NCBI RefSeq assembly: GCF_016756615.1
Contig: NZ_AP023262.1
Location: 7,255,501 to 7,319,500, forward strand
Length of the DNA stretch: 64,000 bases
Origin: Mesorhizobium sp. L-8-3
GTDB lineage: Bacteria; Pseudomonadota; Alphaproteobacteria; Rhizobiales; Rhizobiaceae
Direction: 5' to 3'
A program made the position numbers and the translations under genes. The notes below the pieces were generated by a model that made no database searches, was not told where the DNA came from, and saw only the letters and a list, made by a program, of their open reading frames with translations. Within the stretch, counting starts at the first letter, position 1; every line of letters starts with the position of its first letter. Positions 37,460-46,446 of the stretch are shown here, piece after piece.

Positions 37460-38000
37460 GAATGGCAGAAGCGTTATTTCGAAATGGGATATGACAGGAT
37501 AGATCCGATCATCAAAGCAAGTCGAGCGCGAGCAGGCGCTTTTCGGTGGAGCGAGGTGTACAACGACGTAAGCACGACTGAAGACGAACGGCGCGTTTTT
37601 GACGAGGCTGCGACGTTTGGCCTAAGATCAGGCATTAGCGTTCCATTGCACGGCCCGGGCGGCAGCTTTGCGATCATGAGCTTTGCCCAAGCCCGAGATG
37701 GTGAATTCCAAAATCGAAGAATCACGTACTTGCAACTAGCGGCGTTGCATTTCCATCTCAGAGTCACAAAGTTCGCCAATTCGAGCGGCATCGAGGAGAC
37801 CCCTGACCTTTCTCCAAGACAAAAGGGAATGCATCCGATGGGCGGCGAAAGGGAAATCGTCGTGGGAAATGGGGCAGATTTTAGGAATATCTGAAAATAC
37901 TGTTAATTTTCATATAAAAAACGTAATGCGAAAAATGGACACTACGAGCAAAACAACCGCGGCTATAAAAGCGCTGACGTTGGGAATAATCGAATTGTAA
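37460..38000 (+). pseudogene. LuxR-family regulator, 3' part after IS66
   Basis: Continues the receptor interrupted at 30887: QKRYFEMGYDRIDPIIKASR, GAFRWSEVYND, FGLRSGISVPLHGPGGSFAIMSFA. It then reaches the DNA-binding domain, which needs a one-base correction in the AAAAGGG run near 37821 to give ECIRWAAKGKSSWEMGQILG and ENTVNFHIKNVMRKM. The stop is at 37998. The gene is therefore doubly broken: by IS66 and by a +1 frameshift. Confidence 0.78.
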
Positions 38001-38525
38001 AAATGACATCGAGAATGTCATCCGAAAAAGTTATGCCAACGTCACGATATGGCTGTGCGGAGAAATTTATTCCGACAATTTTGCCTTTTTACGATGGTCA
38101 GCGGTGCTCACTGCACCCTGTAGGCGACCTATCAATCTGTGAAATATCCGTTGCCTCCATCACCGATTTGTTCTGTTGCTTTTGCCTTGCTCAACATCAT
38201 ATCGCGATGAGTGTTCGGCTCCGCACCGGGAACAATGGAGCGCTGAGAACTGCCGAAATTCAGGAAACGTCCGGCAACAATAGTCTGTGCCTGTATCTGT
38301 TGAGCAGCGCAAAGAACTTCATTATATCACCTGCGCAATAGGCAGTGACGCAGACAGATAATTAGCAATCGTTTGGGAGACCGGCAGCATCTGAAGCGTC
38401 CCAGGGACTTCATGATAGTGCCGGTCTTTGGATCAGCCCGAGGGCTGTTACTACGAGACCTCCCCCGTTGCCACAGATGTGATACTTCACTGTCCGAGGT
38501 CGGTCAGTCGCGGTGAGATTCAACT
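38001..38525. other. Non-coding stretch between luxR remnant and oxygenase gene
   Basis: A 112-codon plus-strand frame (38003-38341) has no family resemblance. I looked for a luxI-type synthase here because of the adjacent luxR remnant and found no conserved autoinducer-synthase segment. AT-rich near 37900-38100. Confidence 0.35.
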
Positions 38526-39368
38526 TCAAGTCCACCAGAGAACAAGATCCGGCCGCGCAAACCCGAAAAAGCAATTCAGCAGCACGCGACGCTTTCCTTT
38601 GCCTGATTGACCGGTAACCCCATGAACGAAACCGCCGTCAAGTAGCGCGATATCCCCGGCCTTGAGCTGGATTTCGCGACTAGGCACGGCCTCGAGATAA
38701 GCTGCCGAATAGGGATATCCCGTGGTCTCCACACCCTGCGACTTTCGGTCGTCAACTGTTGGCTTGTGGCTCCAGAGCCGCAGATTGCCGCCTTCCTCGG
38801 ACATACTGGGGTAGAAGTTGAGCGCGGCGACGGTATTGTGCGCCACCGCAGAGAGCTCGTAGTCGTTCCCAGCACGTAGCACTTGAGCGACATCGTCGTG
38901 GGGGTCCAAGGAAAATGTGCCGCTGCCGGTCCAACTGAGAGCCCGACAAACGTTAGCCTGACCGTGTTCTGAACGCGCCAACCGCAATTCAATGCCTTGT
39001 TTGTGAAGCTCGCGCTTCAATGCGTCGAATACGGCTCGGACCGGGTCAACTAAATTGCCAAAAAGGGCGTCAACGTGCGGCCGCGCATTTTCCGCCTCCT
39101 TGAAATAGGTGGCCGCATCCTTCCTGTAGTGGGATGCACCGACATATTGTCCGGGGACGCCATCTTTGCGCTCGTTGAGTCCGGGACTGCCAAAAAACTT
39201 CGCGGTGATCTCCTCGGCTATTTCGGTGCTGAAAGCTTGCTTGATGTGCAGAGCCGTGATCTCACCTTTCAGGACTGAGATGATCTCCGCAGTGCTGATC
39301 GTGCCGGTTCGTTCTTTGATCGTAAGAGGCGAGATGGCCGGCGTTTGAGCTACTTGGTTAGTCGCCAT
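38526..39368 (-). CDS. 2-oxoglutarate/Fe(II)-dependent oxygenase-like protein
   Basis: About 280 residues from the ATG at 39368. Iron ligands are visible as HxD in LDPHDDVAQVL (about residue 160) and a distal His in LDGGFVHGVTGQSG (about residue 250), with the 2-oxoglutarate-binding Arg in GKRRVLLNCFFGF. The gene start overlaps the stop of the upstream aminotransferase by 11 bp, so the two are co-translated. The substrate is probably the amino compound made by that aminotransferase, or a precursor. Hydroxylation or oxidative cleavage is inferred from the fold only. Confidence 0.75.
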   Translation of the reverse strand: MATNQVAQTPAISPLTIKERTGTISTAEIISVLKGEITALHIKQAFSTEIAEEITAKFFGSPGLNERKDGVPGQYVGASHYRKDAATYFKEAENARPHVDALFGNLVDPVRAVFDALKRELHKQGIELRLARSEHGQANVCRALSWTGSGTFSLDPHDDVAQVLRAGNDYELSAVAHNTVAALNFYPSMSEEGGNLRLWSHKPTVDDRKSQGVETTGYPYSAAYLEAVPSREIQLKAGDIALLDGGFVHGVTGQSGKGKRRVLLNCFFGFARPDLVLWWT

Positions 39369-40617
39369 TGGTTTTCTCCTGTAGTGCGTGATCGAGGATG
39401 GCAATGCCGTGATCGAGTTCGTCATCCGAGATGGTTATCGGCGGAAGGACTTTGATGACGTCGCGATTTGGCCCCGAGGATTCGATCAGCAGGCCGTTTT
39501 CGAACGCGACATCGTGCACACGGCCAACAACGGCCTGTGAACGGCACTTGAGGCCGGCCATCAGACCACGGCCGCGCTTTTGTTCGATGCACTTGGGGAA
39601 TTTCGCAACGAGGCGATCAAGGTGTTCTTGCAGTTTGACGGCCGTCCGCTCGACGGCTGTAGTAAATTGCCTATCGGACCACATTGTGCACATGGCAGCT
39701 GAAGTCACGAAGGCGAGGTTATTGCCTCTGAAGGTCCCGCTATGTTCTCCCGGATTCCATATGTCCATGTCAGGGCGAATCAGAACTATGGACAACGGAT
39801 TACCTGAACCGCTCAGCGATTTCGAAAGACACACGATGTCGGGTTCGATCTTGGCGAACTCGAACGAGAAGAAATCGCCCGTTCGTCCCGAACCTGCCTG
39901 AATGTCATCGACGATGAAAACAACGTCGTGCTTACGGCAAATGCGCTGAATTTCTGCAAGCCATGGTGCGGATGCGGTGTTCATGCCGCCTTCTGCCTGG
40001 ATGGGCTCCAGGATGATTGCGGCCGGCTTTTCGATCCCGCTGCCTGGGTCGCCCAACACGTGATCAATGTAACTCGCGGAATCGAAAGTTTGGTTCGGAT
40101 AATTCTCGTAAGGGACTCGGATCACATCGTGGCGAGCAACGCCGCCAAGCTGTCTGGTTGACGCTGAACCCGACACCGCCAAGGAGCCGAGCGACATGCC
40201 ATGGTACGAATTTGTGAAGGCCATGACACTCGAGCGGCCGGTATATTTTCGCGCCAGCGCCAACGCCGCTTCGTTAGCGTTTGTCCCGGTCGGCCCAGGA
40301 AACTGTATCTTGTAGGACAGGCCCCGGGGCTTCAGGATCGACTCGACGAACACTTCGATGAAATCACGCTTTGCAGCTGTATACATATCAAGCGACAAAA
40401 CAATATTTTTATCGGCGAGATATTTAATTGCCGGCGCCATAATATCTGGATTGTTATGACCGTAGTTGAGCGCGCCGGAGCCTACAAGGAAATCGATATA
40501 GGGCTTGCCGGCCTCGTCCCAGATTGTCGCCCCAAGGGACTTTGTAAAGACTGTGGGAAACGATCGCCCATAGCGACGAACGTTAGACTCGTAAGCTTCG
40601 AAAATGTCGATATCCAT
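39358..40617 (-). CDS. Class III PLP aminotransferase, EctB-like
   Basis: 419 residues. Closest in layout to diaminobutyrate-2-oxoglutarate aminotransferases: FPTVFTKSLGATIWDEAGKPYIDFLVGSGALNYGH, GPTGTNANEAALALARKYTGR, the acidic PLP partner in VVFIVDDIQAGSGRTG, and the Schiff-base lysine in CLSKSLSGSGNPLS. ATG at 40617 has AGAGG 8 bases upstream. ectA and ectC are not present, so classical ectoine synthesis is unlikely. With the overlapping 2OG oxygenase it forms a two-gene operon for an unknown amino-acid-derived product. Confidence 0.82.
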   Translation of the reverse strand: MDIDIFEAYESNVRRYGRSFPTVFTKSLGATIWDEAGKPYIDFLVGSGALNYGHNNPDIMAPAIKYLADKNIVLSLDMYTAAKRDFIEVFVESILKPRGLSYKIQFPGPTGTNANEAALALARKYTGRSSVMAFTNSYHGMSLGSLAVSGSASTRQLGGVARHDVIRVPYENYPNQTFDSASYIDHVLGDPGSGIEKPAAIILEPIQAEGGMNTASAPWLAEIQRICRKHDVVFIVDDIQAGSGRTGDFFSFEFAKIEPDIVCLSKSLSGSGNPLSIVLIRPDMDIWNPGEHSGTFRGNNLAFVTSAAMCTMWSDRQFTTAVERTAVKLQEHLDRLVAKFPKCIEQKRGRGLMAGLKCRSQAVVGRVHDVAFENGLLIESSGPNRDVIKVLPPITISDDELDHGIAILDHALQEKTNGD

Positions 40618-41485
40618 TAAACGGCCTCTCTGTATGCGGCTCGCGGTCAACGCTGCTGGTTCTGTGTTCACACATTCCAAACCATTGAGTTAGACGATTA
40701 GCTACGGCCAATCTCGGACTTAAAGCGAACGTATCATGGTCAGCGACTTGCATTCGCAAAGAGTCTGTAAACTTGTTTGACGAATCTGTTGCAACGCTTT
40801 GGATAGCGATAGCGTGACAGTCAGTACCCGCCTTGCGGCAGCGCTATCGGCGGCGTTGTTGGCGGGGCCACTGACATAGCCGCACCGGTTTTTCCACATG
40901 ACTGCAACCACGATGCTTGTATTTCTCTACCTCGGCCGTGACGGGATCCTTGCCGACGAGTGGCTGTGACAAATGGCGATTTCTCTCCTTCGATGTGACG
41001 GCGAGACCGGTGCTCGCCGAGTTTCGTTTTGGATCGCGGACGAGCGAGACCGCGATTCGCGACAGAACTGGAACTGACCGCGGCCTCTAATCGTGGCCGT
41101 GGCCGCCGTGGCGGTGATTGCGCTTTTCCCTGAGCGGCGCGCTGGCCTACCTCCTGGCTTCACGGCATTTACAATGCCTCAGTCGGCCCTTGCGAGGTGA
41201 CGGCCGCACTGCAGGCCACGGGCCGAGCACGCGAGTGGCGTTCGGCATCTACGAGCCGACGCAGATTCAACGGCACCTGCTTTGAGAAGGCGCGATCGAT
41301 GCGGCTGTCGACCACCCGGTGTTCGCCATCGCACCGTGTGGTGACGATGGCGCGGCTTTTGGAGCGCAGCACGACTTAAGAGTTCCCACCCTTACACTGG
41401 TCAACATTCATATGATCGAAAACGAAGGCTCAGGCGACGACACTGGCGGTGTGTCCAATGCCGCTTCGTACGCAACGTTTCACTC
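40618..41485. other. Intergenic region with decayed coding sequence
   Basis: Plus-strand fragments in changing frames (FGIYEPTQIQRHLL, EGAIDAAVDHPVFAIAP around 41230-41330) suggest an old solute-binding-protein-like gene, but no frame is intact. On the minus strand 40763-40804 resembles a degenerate nod box (ATCCA and AAACAA at the canonical 26-bp offset, then TTTAC 3-4 bp too close); I rate this weak. Confidence 0.3.
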
Positions 41486-41501
41486 TGTCCGACATCCGAC
41501 A
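41486..41501 (+). promoter_or_regulatory. NifA upstream activator site
   Basis: TGTCCGACATCCGACA, an exact TGT-N10-ACA. Its centre is about 98 bp before the start predicted from the -24/-12 promoter at 41566-41581, the usual range for NifA enhancer sites. Confidence 0.8.
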
Positions 41502-41565
41502 ATTGTTGGATGTGAGACGGGGCGCCAAATCCGCTAACCCGGTGTTTTAATCCAATCTTCCTCTC

Positions 41566-41581
41566 TGGCACGCTCTGTGCA
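41566..41581 (+). promoter_or_regulatory. Sigma54 (-24/-12) promoter of iscN
   Basis: TGGCACGCTCTGTGCA matches the -24 consensus TGGCACG exactly and the -12 element TTGCA with one change, with correct GG to GC spacing. Predicted start about 41592, 27 bp before the iscN ATG. Confidence 0.85.
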
Positions 41582-41618
41582 GCGTGCCTTTCGAACGCAT
41601 CAGCTAGAAAATAGTCCC

Positions 41619-41939
41619 ATGATCACACTCACTGAAAACGCCGTCGCCGCCGTCAAGGCCGCGCTTTCCCGCGCCGACGAGCCGGCGGAAGGCTTTCGTA
41701 TCATGGTCGAGGCGGGCGGCTGCGCCGGCCTCAAATACCGGATGGGTCTGGAAAGCGTCTCGCGCGAGGGGGATGCCGTCATGGAGACGGACGGGGTCAA
41801 GCTGTTCGTCGACGCAAGCTCCCAGCCCCATCTCGCCGGCATGACCGTTGACTTCGTCACGGACCTGGAGTCCTCGGGCTTTGTCTTCGACAATCCCAAT
41901 GCGCGGGACAAATGCGCCTGCGGCAAGTCCTTCGGCTAG
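41619..41939 (+). CDS. iscN: HesB/IscA-family iron-sulfur assembly protein IscN
   Basis: 106-residue A-type Fe-S carrier. The three conserved cysteines are visible: GGCAGLKYR (about residue 37) and CACGKSFG at the end. MITLTENAVAAVKAALSRA is the usual start. The ATG at 41619 is used because the in-frame GTG at 41577 lies inside the -12 element. Preceded by a NifA site and a sigma54 promoter, followed by a nifU-like remnant. This iscN-nifU order is known from rhizobia. It supplies Fe-S clusters for nitrogenase-related proteins during symbiosis. Confidence 0.88.
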   Translation: MITLTENAVAAVKAALSRADEPAEGFRIMVEAGGCAGLKYRMGLESVSREGDAVMETDGVKLFVDASSQPHLAGMTVDFVTDLESSGFVFDNPNARDKCACGKSFG

Positions 41940-41965
41940 CCGCCATCACGACAAGGATCGGCGCC

Positions 41966-42427
41966 GTGCGGGATAATACCGACAACGTCTGCCTCTTCAG
42001 CGACAAGCTCTATTTCATCAACCCGCACAATGTCGGCGCTTTGGACACCCCCAATGCGGCCGGCGAGGTCGGCGCCGTCGCCTGCGGCGACGGGCTTAAA
42101 TTGATAATGGGTTTCGACCCCAAGACCGAGACGATTACTGCCGCAACGTTACAGACCTTCGGCCGCGGCTCGGCCATAACCGCTTCCTCGACATTTACCG
42201 AATTCATCGTCGGCAAGACCATCGATGAAGCCCTTCAGATCACCGATCAGGACATGGCGGATTTTCTCGACGCCCTGCCGCCGCACACGACCTACTCATC
42301 GCTCGACCGCCTCATCCTGGAGCGCGGCTTGCGGCTGATGAGCGAGTTCTTCCGTGCTGTGAGGCAGGCTTTCGAGGAGACACCAGGATTCTCACGCCTC
42401 GTCGTCGTCAAGGCATCATCGCCATGA
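41966..42427 (+). pseudogene. nifU: NifU-like scaffold remnant lacking cluster cysteines
   Basis: The reading frame from a GTG at 41966 matches the N-terminal IscU-like domain of NifU: LYFINPHNVGALDTPNAAGEVG, then ACGDGLKL with the first ligand cysteine. The second ligand is lost (FGRGSA instead of FGCGSA). The region with the third (normally KMHCSVM) reads HTTYSSLDR. The central ferredoxin-like and C-terminal domains of full NifU are absent. It is transcribed with iscN but should not hold an Fe-S cluster. I treat it as a decayed gene; a moonlighting role cannot be excluded. Bases 42428-42663 hold no recognised gene. Confidence 0.65.
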
Positions 42428-42663
42428 CCGGCGTGATAGCGGCGTTTCTCGAGGTGATAGGCTTCAAGGAGGGGGAAGCCCTTCCCCGCAGCCTCCGCCC
42501 GCTGAAACCTAATTCTGCGAGGAGTTCGAGCGAGTGGGTTTTCGGTAACGAGCCTCGACGGTGGAACGCGCTGCAAAACGTGCAGTGGGACATTTCCCAC
42601 CTTTTGCCGCGTCTCGTAAGCCTGCAGAGATGCTCCTTTGCTCAGTCGAAGGCCGCTTAAGCA

Positions 42664-43299
42664 ATGTCATATGCGGTCAAGGAAATTTTCTACACCCTTC
42701 AAGGTGAAGGACGAAAAGCCGGGCGGGCCGCCGTATTTTGTCGTTTCGCCGGCTGTAACCTTTGGTCGGGACGTGAAGACGACCGGGCAAAAGCATTCTG
42801 CGGATTCTGCGACACCGATTTCGTTGGGGTAGATGGCCCCAGTGGCGGACATTTTGACACCGCACGGCAGCTTGCGTTGGCGATCGAACAAGCCTGGCGC
42901 GGGTCGGGAACTGGGCAGCGTCTCGTCGTGCTCACCGGAGGAGAACCCCTCCTCCAGATCGATGAAGAACTCCTGGAAGCGCTGCATTCCTTGGCGTTTG
43001 AAATTGCCGTGGAGACCAACGGGACCATTCCCACACCCGCCGGCATCGACTGGCTGTGCGTCAGTCCGAAATGCAATGCTCGCCTCGTGGTCATGGCAGG
43101 GGACGAGCTAAAGCTTGTATATCCTCAGATTGGCGCGGAGCCTGAACATTTCGAAGTTCTCGCGTTTGAACACCTTTTGCTTCAGCCGATGGATGGGCCC
43201 GAGCGCGAGGCGAATACGGCCGCCGCAGTGGCCTATTGTCTTGCCAACCCACGTTGGCGCTTGAGCCTTCAAACCCACAAATTTCTCGGGATCCCATGA
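42664..43299 (+). CDS. queE: 7-carboxy-7-deazaguanine synthase
   Basis: 211 residues, radical-SAM enzyme converting 6-carboxytetrahydropterin to 7-carboxy-7-deazaguanine. Starts MSYAVKEIFYTLQGEG, the family signature. The cluster motif is the atypical CX14CX2C: Cys in FAGCNLW, then FCGFCDTDF. VVLTGGEPLLQ and FEIAVETNGT follow. The stop overlaps the queD start by 4 bp (ATGA). First gene of a queE-queD-queC operon that makes preQ0. No folE or queF is nearby, so the GTP cyclohydrolase and the reductase must be encoded elsewhere. Confidence 0.92.
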   Translation: MSYAVKEIFYTLQGEGRKAGRAAVFCRFAGCNLWSGREDDRAKAFCGFCDTDFVGVDGPSGGHFDTARQLALAIEQAWRGSGTGQRLVVLTGGEPLLQIDEELLEALHSLAFEIAVETNGTIPTPAGIDWLCVSPKCNARLVVMAGDELKLVYPQIGAEPEHFEVLAFEHLLLQPMDGPEREANTAAAVAYCLANPRWRLSLQTHKFLGIP

Positions 43300-43649
43300 A
43301 AATTACGCAAGCTTTCACCTTCGAGGCAGCGCACTGTCTTCCGCGCGTGCCAAAGACACATCGCTGCCACCGCATGCATGGCCACTCATACCGTGTGGAA
43401 CTGCGTCTGGAAGGGCCCGTCGATCCAGACACGGGCTTTGTCATCGATTTCTTCGATGTCGAGGCTGTCTTCGGACCGCTTCTGCAACGTCTCGACCATC
43501 AGCATCTGAATGAGGTTGAGGGTCTCGGCAATCCGACAGCGGAAAACATTGCGGTCTGGATCTGGAACCAAACCAAGCCGCTTCTTGGCCAAATGTGCTC
43601 GGTATCGGTCTATGAGACGCCGCTGTGCTGGGCTGAATACGAGGGTTGA
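43296..43649 (+). CDS. queD: 6-carboxy-5,6,7,8-tetrahydropterin synthase
   Basis: 117 residues, PTPS-fold enzyme making 6-carboxytetrahydropterin from dihydroneopterin triphosphate. [16 protein letters not shown] starts the protein. Zinc ligands appear in AAH and [22 protein letters not shown] carries the catalytic residues and VSVYETP ends the fold. Overlaps queE by 4 bp and lies 4 bp before queC, so the three are translated together. Confidence 0.92.
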   Translation: MKITQAFTFEAAHCLPRVPKTHRCHRMHGHSYRVELRLEGPVDPDTGFVIDFFDVEAVFGPLLQRLDHQHLNEVEGLGNPTAENIAVWIWNQTKPLLGQMCSVSVYETPLCWAEYEG

Positions 43650-43653
43650 CCCG

Positions 43654-44391
43654 ATGCAACGAGATCCGGGAACCGCACTCGTCCTTTTCTCCGGCGGCCA
43701 GGATTCGACAACCTGCCTGGCTTGGGCGCTGGAGAACTTCGAGCGCGTCGAGACAATCGGCTTCGACTATGGGCAGCGGCATCGGATCGAGCTCGATGTG
43801 CGGCCTTACCTGATCGAGCGCATTCGAACAGACTTTCCGGCCTGGCGTGGTCGACTGGGCGAGGACCACATGATTGACATGGCCGTACTCGGCCAAATCA
43901 GTGATACCGCGCTCACGCGCGACGTCGAGATCGCACTGAACGCGAACGGCATAACAAATACCTTCGTGCCTGGCCGCAACCTTCTGTTCCTCGGCTTTGC
44001 GGCCGCGATAGCTTACCGGATGGGCGCGAATCACCTCGTAATCGGCGTGTCCGAGACGGATCGTTTCAGCTACCCGGATTGTCGAGATGACGCAGTTAAG
44101 GCGATGCAACTTGCCCTGAACCTTGGAATGGAAACGCGTTTCGTCATTCACACACCCCTCACGCAGTGTGACAAGGCGCAGACCTGGGCGCTGGCGGATT
44201 GGCTGGGCGGCGAGGCGCTGGTGAAGCTCATCTGCGAAGGAAGCCACACCTGCTATAGCGGAGACCGCGAGCATAGACATAGCTGGGGTTTCGGTTGCGG
44301 TACTTGCGTCGAGTGTAATCTTCGCGCAGCAGGATGGGAGCAATTCCGATCCTGCAAAGAGGCACCCGTGACCGCCCATGAAATGACGTGA
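43654..44391 (+). CDS. queC: 7-cyano-7-deazaguanine synthase
   Basis: 245 residues, ATP-dependent amidation/dehydration of 7-carboxy-7-deazaguanine to preQ0. PP-loop [18 protein letters not shown] near the N-terminus; [20 protein letters not shown]. The C-terminal zinc site has Cys in SHTCYSG and [12 protein letters not shown]. Complete. Last gene of the operon. preQ0 may feed queuosine in tRNA, important in some rhizobial symbioses, or a 7-deazaguanine natural product or DNA modification. No gene here decides among these. Confidence 0.92.
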   Translation: MQRDPGTALVLFSGGQDSTTCLAWALENFERVETIGFDYGQRHRIELDVRPYLIERIRTDFPAWRGRLGEDHMIDMAVLGQISDTALTRDVEIALNANGITNTFVPGRNLLFLGFAAAIAYRMGANHLVIGVSETDRFSYPDCRDDAVKAMQLALNLGMETRFVIHTPLTQCDKAQTWALADWLGGEALVKLICEGSHTCYSGDREHRHSWGFGCGTCVECNLRAAGWEQFRSCKEAPVTAHEMT

Positions 44392-44575
44392 GCGCCAAGA
44401 TCCAGGCTGACGGTGGCAATCTGTTCCATAGATCGTTTCCTTCTCTTTGTGATGTTCAGCACGACCAGGTACGCGCCTTCGATGCCGTTTCGAAGGGCTG
44501 TTCCATACCATCGACTTTGATGATCTTCGCCGTTCGCATGGTGCTGTTTCGTGGGGGAGTTCAGCACCACGGCGA
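44392..44575 (-). pseudogene. Possible IS110-type transposase 5' remnant
   Basis: The minus strand from about 44431 reads [15 protein letters not shown], resembling the start of IS110 transposases (VSLDLGKHVFQ). Nothing beyond the first 15 codons matches. Confidence 0.3.
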
Positions 44576-44869
44576 GCAGGCTGCGGTTGTTATCCTTGAT
44601 CCCGGTCGGATTTGATCGTGGAGCGTACTGCCAAGAAAAAAGGGGGAGGTTGTGGTTTCGACGAGAGGCAGTTGATGCCCGAGCCTGCCCTTATGTGGAG
44701 GATCGTCCATGCAGTCCATCACCAGCATGGCCGCACCACTGGCATCATTGAACGAAGAATGACGACCTCATCGGCAATCGATGCCAGCGCCTGCGTGAGC
44801 TGGCACGGGCGCAGACGCCTGCGGCGACGCGATGTTGCGGATATCCCTCCCCTGGCCCCGCCTCGGGCC

Positions 44870-45250
44870 AATCAAAGGATTCCTGATAGCGCCTTCGATC
44901 TGGCAATGCTCGTGCGTTCAGTGAATGCGCGCGCCGCCTTGATGGCGATCATCACAGCCTCAGTGTCGATTGACGAAATGGATCTGCTCGACCGCCGGAA
45001 GACAATCGAGCAGGTAGCCCAGCAAGGTCGACTCATGTGCCGTCGAATTGAAAGGCGGCTGCCGTCATGAAGGATACGCGCGACCGCATCAAGCGCCGGG
45101 GCAAAGCCCCCCAATGAATCAGAATGGCGAAAGTATTGATTGAGGTCCAGAAAGCAGCGCCCATTGATGTCACACAGATTGGCGCCTTCGCGTTGCAGCG
45201 CGCGACGCGGCTTCGGATCGCACAGCCGCGGCGCGGGTGGCGCCATCGGA
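44870..45250 (-). pseudogene. Glutamate-1-semialdehyde-aminotransferase-like remnant
   Basis: Minus-strand fragments NLCDINGRCFLDL (as in the class III aminotransferase N-terminus) and TEAVMIAIKAARAFTERTSIARSK (the SGTEAVMxAxRxARAxTGR segment) are separated by a short unrelated stretch. The rest, including the PLP lysine, is missing. A decayed class III aminotransferase distinct from the intact one at 39358-40617. Confidence 0.5.
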
Positions 45251-45405
45251 AAAAACCGGGCTCCGATTGGGCGTCAGGCTGCGCGGAGATTCGTGCAATA
45301 TGTCAGGCCTCCCTCGAAGAATCCGGAGACCTACGCCTCTTTCGCCGGTGACATGGCATTTGCACTTCGAAGGCGTCATTCACGAATCACATATGGAGGC
45401 GGCTG

Positions 45406-46446
45406 ATGAACAGGCCAACGATCGCCGATCTGGCGAAAGCCGCGGGCGTAAGTGTTTCCACGGTCAATAGGCTCTTGCACGGAACTGGCACACTGCGACC
45501 GCAGACGGCCGACCTCGTCCTGAGCGCAGCGCAGCAGATCGGCTTCCGCAGTTCGGGGCCGCTGCACGAACGCAGGCGGGACAATCTCCCGCATCGGCGC
45601 TTGAGCTTTCTCATGCAGCAATCAAACCGGCCGCTCTGTCAGATCTGGGCCGAGGCGCTTCTCAGTGCCTGCGCGCGACGCACAGATGCGGTTATTGAGC
45701 CAGACGTTCTGTTCGAGGACGACCCTTCCCCCGAAGCGGTTGCTGCCAATCTGCTCAAGATAGGCGGAAGCGCCAATGCAATCGCGGTGATCTCGGCCGA
45801 TCACCCGCTCGTCGGCCAGGCGATTGACGAGTTGCGCGTCAAGGGCGTTCCGGTGATCGCCTACGTCACCGACCTGTCCGCCGCCAGCCGGGCCGGCTTT
45901 GTGGGAACCGACAACTGGAAGGCCGGCCGCACCGCCGCATGGTTTATCAGCCAGACGTCCGGTCGGCCCGGCAAGGTCTTTCCTCTCATCGGCAGCAACC
46001 GTTATCAGTTCCAAGACATCTCGGATGCGAGCTTTCGCTCCTACATGCGCGAGCACGCGCCCGAGTTCCATGTCAGCGAAACCCTCCTGACCCATGAGAC
46101 GCCGAGTAACGCCTATGCAGTCGTTCGCAGGCTGATAGCGGAGGAGCCGGAGCTCAGGGGCATCTTCGTCAATGGCGGCGGCATTTCCGGCGTTCTGCGT
46201 GCTATGCGCGAGCTCGCTGCGGAGCAGCAGTGCAAAATCCGGGTCGTCTGCCGCGACATCGGGCCCGAGACACGCAAGGAATTGAGGGAAGGCTTGATTA
46301 CTGCTTCCTTGTGCCATCCCGTCGACAGGATGCCTGAAGAACTCATCGACGTAATGCTGCGAATGATCGAACGCACGGACACACGGCTAATCGAACAGCG
46401 GATTGTTCCGTTCGAGATTCTCACGCCAGAGAGCATTTGGACTTAA
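45406..46446 (+). CDS. LacI-family transcriptional regulator
   Basis: 346 residues. N-terminal helix-turn-helix and hinge: PTIADLAKAAGVSVSTVNRLLHGTGTLRPQTADLV. It is followed by a periplasmic-binding-protein-like effector domain (VPVIAYVTDLSAASRAGFVGTDNWKAGRTAAWF, IFVNGGGISGVLRAM). GGAGG precedes the ATG. Sugar-binding LacI members of this type often regulate an adjacent ABC transporter, but none is intact here. The neighbours are remnants, so its target was probably lost or lies elsewhere. Confidence 0.88.
   Translation: MNRPTIADLAKAAGVSVSTVNRLLHGTGTLRPQTADLVLSAAQQIGFRSSGPLHERRRDNLPHRRLSFLMQQSNRPLCQIWAEALLSACARRTDAVIEPDVLFEDDPSPEAVAANLLKIGGSANAIAVISADHPLVGQAIDELRVKGVPVIAYVTDLSAASRAGFVGTDNWKAGRTAAWFISQTSGRPGKVFPLIGSNRYQFQDISDASFRSYMREHAPEFHVSETLLTHETPSNAYAVVRRLIAEEPELRGIFVNGGGISGVLRAMRELAAEQQCKIRVVCRDIGPETRKELREGLITASLCHPVDRMPEELIDVMLRMIERTDTRLIEQRIVPFEILTPESIWT

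Noticed and set aside
38003-38341. luxI-type autoinducer synthase next to the luxR remnant
   Set aside because: The 112-codon frame has none of the conserved synthase residues.
39358-40617. Ectoine biosynthesis operon
   Set aside because: Only an ectB-like gene is present; no ectA or ectC, and the neighbouring oxygenase is not clearly EctD.
40763-40804. Nod-box-like sequence upstream of the EctB-like aminotransferase
   Set aside because: ATCCA and AAACAA are at the right distance, but the ATC-N9-GAT repeats are broken and TTTAC is shifted by 3-4 bp; kept only as a remark.
43441-44511. 356-codon minus-strand ORF opposite queC
   Set aside because: Shadow of queC, which has all family motifs on the plus strand.
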